Shown here one piece after another: positions 17,689 through 24,081 of a DNA stretch of 32,737 bases. The notes beneath the pieces are model-generated. The model ran no database searches, was not told the origin of the DNA, and was given only the letters and a program-made list of their open reading frames with translations. The position numbers were made by a program, and so were the translations under genes. Position 1 is the stretch's first letter. Each line of letters starts with the position of its first letter. The DNA is from Gammaproteobacteria bacterium (GTDB taxonomy: Bacteria > Pseudomonadota > Gammaproteobacteria > SZUA-152), in assembly GCA_011321815.1 (NCBI GenBank), contig DROS01000075.1, positions 1 to 32,737 on the forward strand, read 5' to 3'.

Positions 17689-18186
17689 ATGCCCCCCAGA
17701 ATAAAAAAAACGCAACGGTTGTACACAGCCCTGGAAAACCCGGCCGGGTTTTCCAGGGTGATCTTGTTCTGCATTGTGCTGGTTGCACCCATTGCCGCAC
17801 AGGCAGAAAACACCGCAAATGATCAACTCAAACGTGGTGAACTTGTCTATCAGCGCTTTTGCTCACTGTGTCACGGGGTCAACCTGGAGGGACAGAAAAA
17901 CTGGCGCATACGAAAACCCGATGGCAAATTACCCGCGCCCCCTCACGATGAAACCGGGCATACCTGGCATCATGCTGATGAATTATTATTTGGCATCACC
18001 AAACAGGGGCTGGTGCCACCCTACGCCCCACCCGACTATAAAAGTGATATGCCAGCCTGGGGAAACACCCTCAGTGATGATGACATATGGGCGGTTATTG
18101 CCTATATAAAAAGTCGTTGGCCTGAAGAAACCCGTAAAATCCAGGCAGACATCAACAATGAAGCCCTGCAACGCCAGCGTAAATGA
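17689..18186 (+). CDS. Periplasmic or membrane-anchored monoheme cytochrome c
   Basis: The 165-aa product carries a CSLCH heme site at residues 58-62 and a C-terminal SDMPAWG segment with the likely axial methionine, followed by the WAVIAYIKSRW helix of cytochrome c domains. The signal segment (VILFCIVLVAPIAAQA) is preceded by an unusually long, basic N-region. I use the ATG at 17689, after an AGGGAA site. A TTG at 17668 and a GTG at 17758 are alternatives, the latter placing the start at the very end of the palindrome. The 30-bp palindrome at 17729-17758 sits between ribosome site and hydrophobic core. The gene follows the first cytochrome closely and is probably in the same transcript. Confidence 0.87.
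   Translation: MPPRIKKTQRLYTALENPAGFSRVILFCIVLVAPIAAQAENTANDQLKRGELVYQRFCSLCHGVNLEGQKNWRIRKPDGKLPAPPHDETGHTWHHADELLFGITKQGLVPPYAPPDYKSDMPAWGNTLSDDDIWAVIAYIKSRWPEETRKIQADINNEALQRQRK
17729..17758. repeat. Perfect 30-bp palindrome within a cytochrome c gene
   Basis: The 15-base arm ccctggaaaacccgg is followed directly by its exact reverse complement, ending at 17758. It encodes ALENPAGFSRV in frame near the start of the second cytochrome. In RNA it would form a long GC-rich hairpin with an internal gggtttt step, like a terminator, early in the message. Confidence 0.9.
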
Positions 18187-18203
18187 CCACGGGAGGATAA
18201 CCT

Positions 18204-18890
18204 GTGGCAACATCAATCACCGACGGCCAGCAACGGTTGATAAAACTTGTCGCTGTCATTGCATTGATTATCGCGGGATACTTTGTGCTTTCGCACAAAG
18301 GCATCATTGATTTCCTGGCTGATGGCGCCGCGCTCAAAGCCTGGATAGAACAGCTGGGTTTATTTGGTCCGCTGGTGATTATTGGCCTGCTGGCGCTGGC
18401 CATTGTGATGAGCCCAATCCCCAGCGCCCCTATCGCCTTAGTATCAGGTGCTGTTTATGGTCATTACCTGGGAACCCTGTACGTGGTGCTGGGTGCAGAG
18501 TTGGGCGCAATTATTGCTTTTTTTACGGCGCGCCTGTTAGGCGCTGACACCCTCAAAGGCTGGCTGGGGGATCGGTATGATAAATATATGCTGGGTTCAC
18601 AAACAACCTTGATGGGCATTGTATTTTTATCCCGTTTATTACCATTTGTTTCTTTTGATATGGTGAGTTACGCCGCTGGCGTGACCGCACTGACCTTTTG
18701 GCGATTTGCCCTGGCAACGCTTGCTGGCGTGATTCCCAGCAGTTTTTTACTGGCTCACTTTGGCAGTGAACTGGCCTCAGCCGAGGCCAGTAATATTGCT
18801 GTCACACTGTTGTTATTTGGTGCGCTCTCACTGGGAATCATACTCATCAAAAAAATATTTCCCGCTGCCTTTCGCCCAAAAAATCATTGA
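18204..18890 (+). CDS. TVP38/TMEM64-family (DedA-like, VTT domain) membrane protein
   Basis: The 228-aa polytopic membrane protein has the VTT/SNARE-associated Golgi domain: SPIPSAPIALVSGAVYGHYLGTL near residues 70-92, then ELGAIIAFFTARLLG, FLSRLLPFVSFDMVSYAAGV and LAGVIPSSFLLAHFG. Members of this superfamily are lipid scramblase-like or transport proteins. In bacteria TVP38 proteins often sit beside mercury or other metal-handling genes, but the function is not settled. The start is GTG at 18204, eight bases after a GGGAGG site. It is 17 bases downstream of the second cytochrome and its last seven bases overlap the end of the convergent HExxH gene, with no terminator between them. Confidence 0.85.
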   Translation: MATSITDGQQRLIKLVAVIALIIAGYFVLSHKGIIDFLADGAALKAWIEQLGLFGPLVIIGLLALAIVMSPIPSAPIALVSGAVYGHYLGTLYVVLGAELGAIIAFFTARLLGADTLKGWLGDRYDKYMLGSQTTLMGIVFLSRLLPFVSFDMVSYAAGVTALTFWRFALATLAGVIPSSFLLAHFGSELASAEASNIAVTLLLFGALSLGIILIKKIFPAAFRPKNH

Positions 18891-19378
18891 ATAAAAGTAT
18901 GACGAAAAACATAGACCCAGCCGCCCAACACCAGAAAAAGAGCAATGCCCCAGAAAATACTGCGGGGAATAAGGGAAATATCACGATACAGGCACTGATA
19001 GCCGGATTGCACGTGGCGAATGGTATGTATTTCTGCCAGTATTTCCCAGGCAGCAAAACTGCTGGCGACCACCCATAACCAGCCGATGACATCATTGGTT
19101 TCATTATGTATCATCACCAAAACAAGTATCACGCTGTACAAAGCCTCAAATGGCAATGCCTGCAAATGACCCATTTCGTGTTCGCTACATAACTTTTTAT
19201 AGGCATCCCGCGCCAATCCACGCCGCAGCAACCAATTGACAACCGGGGGATGCGGCAACAGAAAACGTCCAAAACCTGCGCGATGAAAATGCCCTGGTTC
19301 AACCTCCACGACAGCATCCAGGAAAAACCAGGTACGTTTTTTTATGCGGGCAGCCTGGTTTCTATTGAATACCGGCAT
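18884..19378 (-). CDS. Membrane protein with an HExxH motif, function unknown
   Basis: I do not recognise this family. The 164-aa protein has a soluble N-terminal part (about 1-70) and three hydrophobic segments (about 80-90, 98-113 and 138-158). Right before the first membrane segment lies CSEHEMGHLQALP, an HExxH zinc-protease signature at residues 67-71. E112, E116 and H118 in WEILAEIHTI could supply a third metal ligand. It might be a small membrane metalloprotease or a metal- or heme-binding protein. The motif alone does not prove protease activity. Its start overlaps the upstream lipoprotein cytochrome by 17 bases, which implies translational coupling, and its end overlaps the convergent TVP38 gene by seven bases. 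Confidence 0.75.
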   Translation of the reverse strand: MPVFNRNQAARIKKRTWFFLDAVVEVEPGHFHRAGFGRFLLPHPPVVNWLLRRGLARDAYKKLCSEHEMGHLQALPFEALYSVILVLVMIHNETNDVIGWLWVVASSFAAWEILAEIHTIRHVQSGYQCLYRDISLIPRSIFWGIALFLVLGGWVYVFRHTFIQ

Positions 19379-19760
19379 TACGCTGTTGTTGGCGGATATA
19401 AGCGATTATATGCCCAACATCCTCTGGAGAGACATTGCCGATGGGGGGCATATCCCCAAACCCCCAATGATGTTGCTTGACACCGTTTTTTACTGCCCAA
19501 TGAAACGTGATATCCGCATGGTGTGCGGCACGGTATATTTTGTCCACCAGCGGCGGCCCCTGCCCGGTTCCATGCCCTGCCGGGCCATGACACTGTGAGC
19601 AATTTGCCACAAACAGCGCCCTACCCTGTTGCGCATCGGCAACAAAATTCTTCCCGGGAAAATGCTGGCGTTGACGAATCTCTTCCGGGTCCAGGTTGTC
19701 GCAACTGACCAAAAACAGACTTACGGAAACCAGCAGGACAACATAATATTTTTTCAACAT
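19362..19760 (-). CDS. Lipoprotein monoheme cytochrome c
   Basis: The 132-aa product starts with a lipoprotein signal (lipobox LVSC, lipidated Cys20). It carries a CSQCH heme site at residues 54-58 and a likely axial methionine M104 in GFGDMPPIG. It is a membrane-tethered paralogue of the soluble cytochrome at 17261-17662, with the same order of conserved residues around heme and methionine. The gene is 12 bases after the HMA-like gene and overlaps the HExxH gene, within the apparent operon starting at 22167. A lipid-anchored and a soluble version of the same cytochrome could form a short electron relay. The ribosome site is weak. Confidence 0.88.
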   Translation of the reverse strand: MLKKYYVVLLVSVSLFLVSCDNLDPEEIRQRQHFPGKNFVADAQQGRALFVANCSQCHGPAGHGTGQGPPLVDKIYRAAHHADITFHWAVKNGVKQHHWGFGDMPPIGNVSPEDVGHIIAYIRQQQRNAGIQ

Positions 19761-19772
19761 AAAAATGAATTC

Positions 19773-20162
19773 TCATTTTCGACGGTTTGCATAAATATCA
19801 CTGGGGTTGCTACAGCAGGCCCCACCTTTGGATCTGGCATTGGTTTGGGCGTTTTCATCAAGATAACGATACCAGCCGGATTTTAACCCTGACCACCAGC
19901 CAGTGCCAGGTGGATAACCGGCATCAGTCAGCACTTTTTCAATGACACCAAAACCAATCTGCGCCGCATTATATGTTATCTTCAAACGCGCCCGTTTCAC
20001 ATCAACATTACTATTTTTTATGCCTTTCTGTTTTGCAAGGCAACGCTGCACTGCCTGCACATCATCCTGGTGATGTACCCCCTGTATCCGCAACGAACGA
20101 TGCACGATAAAAGCATCATCAAGCGCGTCAACGCCGGTTTTATTGGATGCTGTTTCGTTCAT
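19773..20162 (-). CDS. HMA-like ferredoxin-fold protein lacking CxxC, with Cys-Cys tail
   Basis: The 129-aa product contains a heavy-metal-associated-like fold at about residues 20-84: HRSLRIQGVHHQDD, VQRCLAKQKGIKNSNVDV, ARLKITYNA, IEKVLTDAGYPP. The usual metal site CxxC of the first loop is absent; GVHH (residues 29-31) stands there, so histidines may replace it. The C-terminal tail SKGGACCSNP carries adjacent cysteines (116-117). Proteins of this type occur next to cytochromes and flavoproteins in several sulfur-oxidising and metal-resistant bacteria, as far as I recall, without a proven function. It is preceded by the FAD oxidoreductase (42-base gap) and followed by the lipoprotein cytochrome (12 bases). 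A chaperone or regulatory partner role is an inference. Confidence 0.7.
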   Translation of the reverse strand: MNETASNKTGVDALDDAFIVHRSLRIQGVHHQDDVQAVQRCLAKQKGIKNSNVDVKRARLKITYNAAQIGFGVIEKVLTDAGYPPGTGWWSGLKSGWYRYLDENAQTNARSKGGACCSNPSDIYANRRK

Positions 20163-20204
20163 TGCCTTTGTATCCTGATTGTGACGCCTAAGGAGCGCGC
20201 ATAA

Positions 20205-21383
20205 CTATGTGACCGTTTTTCCACACCGGCATTGCACACAAACACATGTTTCGTCTTTACAGTATAGTTCGTCATAACGGCTTTTATAATACCGGTTTAA
20301 CCAAGGCAGGCTCAGGCGTTTGAAAAGAGAAAAGGCATAAAACCGATGTAAAAATTCACGTATATCTTCCTGTTGTGTTGCATAACGCAAAAACCAGCGA
20401 TACCCCCAGTTGGGAATGTGTCCGTAAAAAACCCGATTGACTACTGATGCCAGCAGTTGCTTGCTCAGGGCACTACGCCATTGCTGATTATAATCATTAC
20501 CATTCAATAAACTTTGCGCCGCCAGCACTCCTGACGTTATCGCATGGCGCATACCAAAGCCCCACAAGGTATCCTGAAATCCGGCCTGCTCACCCACTAC
20601 GGGATGTTGCCCATGCAACGCACTCATGGGAATACGAAAATTACCGACGCCGCCGTGCGGACGTAGGTTGCGCATACGCAATCCAACCTGTTTTTCAAAC
20701 GCGTCGACGGTGCGCTGTACATAAACATGCTGCCGTTTGAAATCAGTGAACATACAGCTTTTGACGGTGCCAATACCGTTCATGATGAGCAAATACGCAT
20801 AACCCTTGGGCGCCAGATTGTTGTCACAAATAACCCAAAAACCATTTTCCATATCAGTCTCAAAATGAAACCCCACCGCCATCGCATCAGCGGCCTGGGG
20901 ACCGGCGGCCAGTATTCCGGCCCCGTCAAGTTGTCTCAGGCGGCTGTTGAAGCGCACTTCAACACCCAGTTCCCGGGCCTGGTTTAACAGAGCGGTGTCC
21001 AGCGTGTCTGGCCCCGGGCCCCGTTCAACAGTATAAAACAAGGGCTTTTTGCTTTGAATTTTATAGGCCTTGCCCCAGGCATCAAAGGCTGTTCCATTAA
21101 TGCCGGGAAACATGGCAAATTCGGTAGTGATCCCCTGCCCACGCAGAACCTCCAGAACATCCTGCCTGTGGGACCAGTTTTCCAACCCCTGTAAATCGCC
21201 CTGAAAACGATACCCTACGCTTGGCTTGGCCTCATGCACAATAACAGTCCGCCCCGCTCGCGCAAGAGTAATGGCGGCTGCCAGCCCGGCAGGGCCTGCA
21301 CCGGCAATTTGCAAGGGTTCTTCCACAGGCAATGGATCGGTTGTGAAAGTCCGGGTATCAGCTTGTGCGTCAATCACCTTCAT
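20205..21383 (-). CDS. FAD-dependent oxidoreductase, geranylgeranyl-reductase-like, with Cys-rich tail
   Basis: The 392-aa flavoprotein begins with an FAD/NAD(P)-binding Rossmann motif, IAGAGPAGLAAAITLARAGR (about residues 26-45), followed by the VIVHEAK strand end. LLNQARELGVEVRFNSR and PVVGEQAGFQDTLWGFGMRHAITSG match the group-2 flavin monooxygenase / geranylgeranyl reductase architecture. The C-terminus adds a tail with five cysteines, CKDETCVCVQCRCGK, likely to bind a metal or iron-sulfur centre. This is unusual for the family. The start follows GATGAGG. It is second in the operon, 37 bases after the HD-GYP gene. The substrate is unknown: a polyprenyl or quinone double bond is suggested by the family, a cytochrome or metal partner by the context. 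Confidence 0.82.
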   Translation of the reverse strand: MKVIDAQADTRTFTTDPLPVEEPLQIAGAGPAGLAAAITLARAGRTVIVHEAKPSVGYRFQGDLQGLENWSHRQDVLEVLRGQGITTEFAMFPGINGTAFDAWGKAYKIQSKKPLFYTVERGPGPDTLDTALLNQARELGVEVRFNSRLRQLDGAGILAAGPQAADAMAVGFHFETDMENGFWVICDNNLAPKGYAYLLIMNGIGTVKSCMFTDFKRQHVYVQRTVDAFEKQVGLRMRNLRPHGGVGNFRIPMSALHGQHPVVGEQAGFQDTLWGFGMRHAITSGVLAAQSLLNGNDYNQQWRSALSKQLLASVVNRVFYGHIPNWGYRWFLRYATQQEDIREFLHRFYAFSLFKRLSLPWLNRYYKSRYDELYCKDETCVCVQCRCGKTVT

Positions 21384-21420
21384 ATCCTCATCCTTCTTTA
21401 TCCTTGGTTTCGACGGCGCA

Positions 21421-22167
21421 TTACGCTTGCGTCATCAGTGTGCATTTCACTTCAACCATCCCACGTAAAATATCCTCTTCAGCCAGAAAGGCCTCCACTC
21501 CCTGTGGGTCAAACTGCTGGCCACTCATGTTGATAATTTCTTTTTTGGCAACATCAAAAGACTGGGCTTTTCGATAGGGACGATCAGAGGTAATAGCATC
21601 CAATGTGTCAATAATGGCGAATAACCTTGCCCCCCAGGGAATGGCTTTTCCTTTCAGGCCTTGCGGATAGCCACCCCCGTCCCAGCGCTCCTCGTGGCAT
21701 AACACGATATCTGCGGCCTCACTCATAAACGGAATATCACGGATAATATCGTACCCACGTTGTGGGTGGCTGCGCATAATTTCCCATTCTTCTTTATTCA
21801 ATGACCGGGGATTCAACAAAATAAAATCGGGAATGGCGATTTTGCCAATATCGTGTAACAGTGAGCCCCAGTAGACTTGCTGGAGTGTGCTTTTATCTTT
21901 GCTGAATTGCCGCGCCAATACCTGGGTATGGCATGCAACCCGTTGTGAGTGCATTCCTGTTTCATGCTCACGGGCGTCCAGGGCTGCCGCCAGGGCTTCA
22001 ACCAGTGACAACTGGATTTCATCACGCTCGTGCTGAAAACGTTGGCCTGCCATATACCCCAGATAACACCCTTCACAGCAAAAAGCATCGTTATTATCCG
22101 TGATATGCACACCGTCAGTGATCGGTTTGCCACACCATAAACAATCCTTTTCAGTCTTAACCGCCAT
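21421..22167 (-). CDS. HD-GYP-type phosphodiesterase with N-terminal metal-binding zinc-ribbon-like domain
   Basis: The 248-aa product joins two parts. Residues 9-34 have CLWCG...FCCEGC, a four/five-cysteine module resembling the metal-binding domain at the N-terminus of some heavy-metal P-type ATPases. Residues about 50-235 are an HD-GYP domain: AREHETGMHSQRV, LLHDIGK (H105, D106), HPQRG and HEERWDGGGYPQGL (158-171), ending with DTLDAITSDRPYR. Such domains hydrolyse cyclic di-GMP or related dinucleotides using a metal centre. I choose the ATG at 22167, seven bases after GGGAG, over a TTG at 22170. It is the first gene after a MerR-type promoter at 22249-22280. I infer that metal level changes the enzyme's activity as well as its synthesis. 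Confidence 0.85.
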   Translation of the reverse strand: MAVKTEKDCLWCGKPITDGVHITDNNDAFCCEGCYLGYMAGQRFQHERDEIQLSLVEALAAALDAREHETGMHSQRVACHTQVLARQFSKDKSTLQQVYWGSLLHDIGKIAIPDFILLNPRSLNKEEWEIMRSHPQRGYDIIRDIPFMSEAADIVLCHEERWDGGGYPQGLKGKAIPWGARLFAIIDTLDAITSDRPYRKAQSFDVAKKEIINMSGQQFDPQGVEAFLAEEDILRGMVEVKCTLMTQA

Positions 22168-22202
22168 CAAAGGCTCCCGTTCAAAAACTTCGCGGACTTG
22201 TT

Positions 22203-22223
22203 GCCGGTAATAAATTTACCGGC
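22203..22223 (-). other. Leader hairpin ahead of the HD-GYP gene
   Basis: gccggtaa (22203-22210) and ttaccggc (22216-22223) form a perfect 8-bp stem with a five-base loop, about 35 bases before the start codon and inside the predicted leader of the MerR-controlled transcript. It could stabilise the message or affect ribosome access. Confidence 0.45.
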
Positions 22224-22248
22224 CCGGGTATACTCTCTTCGTGCGCAA

Positions 22249-22280
22249 AGTATATGACCTATGTGCTGATCACAGGTCAA
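22249..22280 (-). promoter_or_regulatory. MerR-type promoter/operator of the HD-GYP/FAD oxidoreductase operon
   Basis: On the minus strand TTGACC (-35, 22275-22280) and TATACT (-10, 22249-22254) are 20 bases apart, longer than normal and typical of MerR-activated promoters. Within lies ACCTGTG-N7-CATAGGT (22257-22277), a 7-7-7 dyad with one mismatch. It nearly equals the dyad of the merR/ATPase promoter at 30384-30404. It lies just after the stop codon of the membrane cytochrome gene and points at the HD-GYP gene. Confidence 0.75.
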
Positions 22281-22285
22281 GACCA

Positions 22286-23053
22286 TCATTCTCGGGTGTC
22301 AGGGCGGCATTTTAAAAACCAGATCTGGTAGAGAGAAATACTTATTTGAGCCCCCCACGCCACCCCCAGAAAGGCGCCAGCGATAACAACAATATAAGCA
22401 TAATGCGGGTCCCACTTGGTAAAAAACCAGGCCAGAATGTCGGTAAAAATAGCAATAAAAGGCACCAGGGTCAGCGTGTGTTGAAGCCAGGCGGGTAACA
22501 AAGCGAAGCGAAAAACAAGACCAATACCCAAGGCCACCAATCCAATGCCAAACAAGTGGATATGGGAAACTTTCATTAGGCTGTGTAATGAAACACCGGT
22601 ATCCACATTGGCAACAGGTTTGATTCCCTCGTAACTGGTAAAGTCGGGAACGGGCAACCCTGAAGCCGCGCTATGGCAGCCAAAACAACGTTCAGCGAGA
22701 ATCGGACGAATCTTACTGTCATAACCACTTTCCGGTGCGCCCGACTTCAACCACTCAACCACATGATGACGTTGTTCAATATCAATGTAGCTGGCCATGG
22801 GTCCACGCAGCGCCGACTCCAGGCGCGTACCACTGCGGTTACCATAATAATTTTCAGCAATATCATCCACCGATAGACCCGGCTTGCCGTCAATACCTTC
22901 AAAACTGGAATAAAGATAACTCAGGGCCATCAGATAGGCCACCCCCGCCAGCAATAAGAACGCGGTGTAAAGCAGCTTTTCATTGAGCGTACAATCATAG
23001 AACCGGCGCGGCCGGGTGGCTGGACAGACTTCCGTTTTTTGCTGTTCGCTCAT
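22286..23053 (-). CDS. Membrane protein with a c-type heme site
   Basis: The 255-aa protein has an N-terminal membrane segment (about 27-49). A periplasmic domain follows with one heme site CFGCH (residues 123-127) in KIRPILAERCFGCHSAASG, like the single-heme domains of planctomycete-type cytochromes. Three or four further membrane segments (about 160-245) follow, containing a His pair, KVSHIHLFGIG, that could bind heme or quinone. It may connect membrane quinols to periplasmic cytochromes. That is inference; I do not know a named family. It begins 110 bases after the lycopene-cyclase-domain gene, with an AGGAGA site, and its stop lies six bases before the MerR-type promoter on the same strand. 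Confidence 0.78.
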   Translation of the reverse strand: MSEQQKTEVCPATRPRRFYDCTLNEKLLYTAFLLLAGVAYLMALSYLYSSFEGIDGKPGLSVDDIAENYYGNRSGTRLESALRGPMASYIDIEQRHHVVEWLKSGAPESGYDSKIRPILAERCFGCHSAASGLPVPDFTSYEGIKPVANVDTGVSLHSLMKVSHIHLFGIGLVALGIGLVFRFALLPAWLQHTLTLVPFIAIFTDILAWFFTKWDPHYAYIVVIAGAFLGVAWGAQISISLYQIWFLKCRPDTRE

Positions 23054-23162
23054 TGTTTATCTCCTGTTGCCGCTTTCATTGCAGCTGGTTGCAACACAAA
23101 TACATATCCGTAGCGCTTGGGGCTTATGTTATGTCTGGTTGATGTTGATACTCTTTCAATCA

Positions 23163-23846
23163 TCATTTCCGCCATGTGATGTGTTCATAAACACCTGCCC
23201 AATACATGCCAAAGCTGATGGCAAAAAGCAATTCCTCCAGGGGCATGAACGCAATATTGATGCCGCTCAATGCCGACAGGTTCCAAACACGGTCAATGTA
23301 ACCTGGCGCAGTCCATTCCAGCCCGGCAAGAAACAGTGCGTAATAAACCAGAAATAACAGGCCGCCAATCCATGTCTTCCGTTTTAAATCCGGACGGCAA
23401 AGCACATTCGCCACGGCGCCAATAGCCATGGCGACAATAGAAGGATAAATGGGATTCCAGGGCAGAAAATACAATGGCACAAATGTGACAAAGGGTGCGG
23501 CCAATGCCTTGTAATGATGACGGTGCAAAGGTTGTTTGCGTTCATTTGCCGGTACGGCAACGGGGACCCGATGCGTCAGCAGATTGTACATCACGGCTGC
23601 TATACCGCCGATGCCAAAACAAAAAATCAGGCTTTCAATATCAAAGCCCGTGCGCAAAGCCAGATCAAACAGGCTGGGAGGGCTCCAGTATGCCGGCACA
23701 AATAACGGCTCACTTAAACCAAAGGGTGTTGTGAACAAGCTTGCCCATAACATGGCTCTCCGATGTTCTGGAAAACCGATATAGATTATTATCCACGGAA
23801 TCAGAAAAGCACTTGACCATAAAAGCCATACATATTGGTCATTCAT
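23163..23846 (-). CDS. Lycopene-cyclase-domain membrane protein
   Basis: The 227-aa polytopic protein carries the lycopene cyclase domain known from heterodimeric bacterial and archaeal/fungal carotenoid cyclases. The most telling segment is MPLEELLFAISFGMYWAGVYEH near the C-terminus, matching the P-(I/L)-E-E motif of those enzymes; an earlier copy-like segment is FDIESLIFCFGIGGIAAVMYN. No carotenoid genes such as crtB or crtI are present in the window, so carotene cyclisation is doubtful and a different isoprenoid or purely structural role is possible. The start is ATG at 23846 or GTG at 23852; an AAGGGG site fits either. The next gene encodes the membrane cytochrome, so the two may act together. 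Confidence 0.75.
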   Translation of the reverse strand: MNDQYVWLLWSSAFLIPWIIIYIGFPEHRRAMLWASLFTTPFGLSEPLFVPAYWSPPSLFDLALRTGFDIESLIFCFGIGGIAAVMYNLLTHRVPVAVPANERKQPLHRHHYKALAAPFVTFVPLYFLPWNPIYPSIVAMAIGAVANVLCRPDLKRKTWIGGLLFLVYYALFLAGLEWTAPGYIDRVWNLSALSGINIAFMPLEELLFAISFGMYWAGVYEHITWRK

Positions 23847-23875
23847 TCCCACAAAAACCCCTTGTTATTGTTACA

Positions 23876-23925
23876 TGTGAATCAAACACTAAAAATGCCC
23901 GGCCAAACAAGATTAATGATTCACA
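23876..23925. promoter_or_regulatory. Distant 9-bp inverted repeat upstream of the lycopene-cyclase-domain gene
   Basis: tgtgaatca (23876-23884) and tgattcaca (23917-23925) are perfectly complementary and 32 bases apart. They start about 30 bases before the gene at 23846. They could be paired operator half-sites or a hairpin in the leader. No clear promoter boxes were identified. Confidence 0.3.
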
Positions 23926-23995
23926 CAATTACGCATTGCGGCACTTCAATTATTTTCACGGCAAAACGAACAGGCCATCCCACCATTTCTGCTAG

Positions 23996-24023
23996 CGTCA
24001 TTCCGGCGAAGGCCGGAATCCAG
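23996..24023. repeat. REP-like palindromic repeat
   Basis: cgtcattccggc-gaag-gccggaatccag contains perfect 8-base arms (24000-24007 and 24012-24019). Units of this kind, related to the sequence attccc/gggaat, are dispersed through many proteobacterial genomes between genes. It lies in the gap between the patatin and lycopene-cyclase-domain genes and could act as a weak terminator for the patatin operon. Confidence 0.7.
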
Positions 24024-24081
24024 CAAGCTATCCAACCCCTCTGACGCCAGGTCTTCACCAGGATGAAGGCACGGATTCAGG

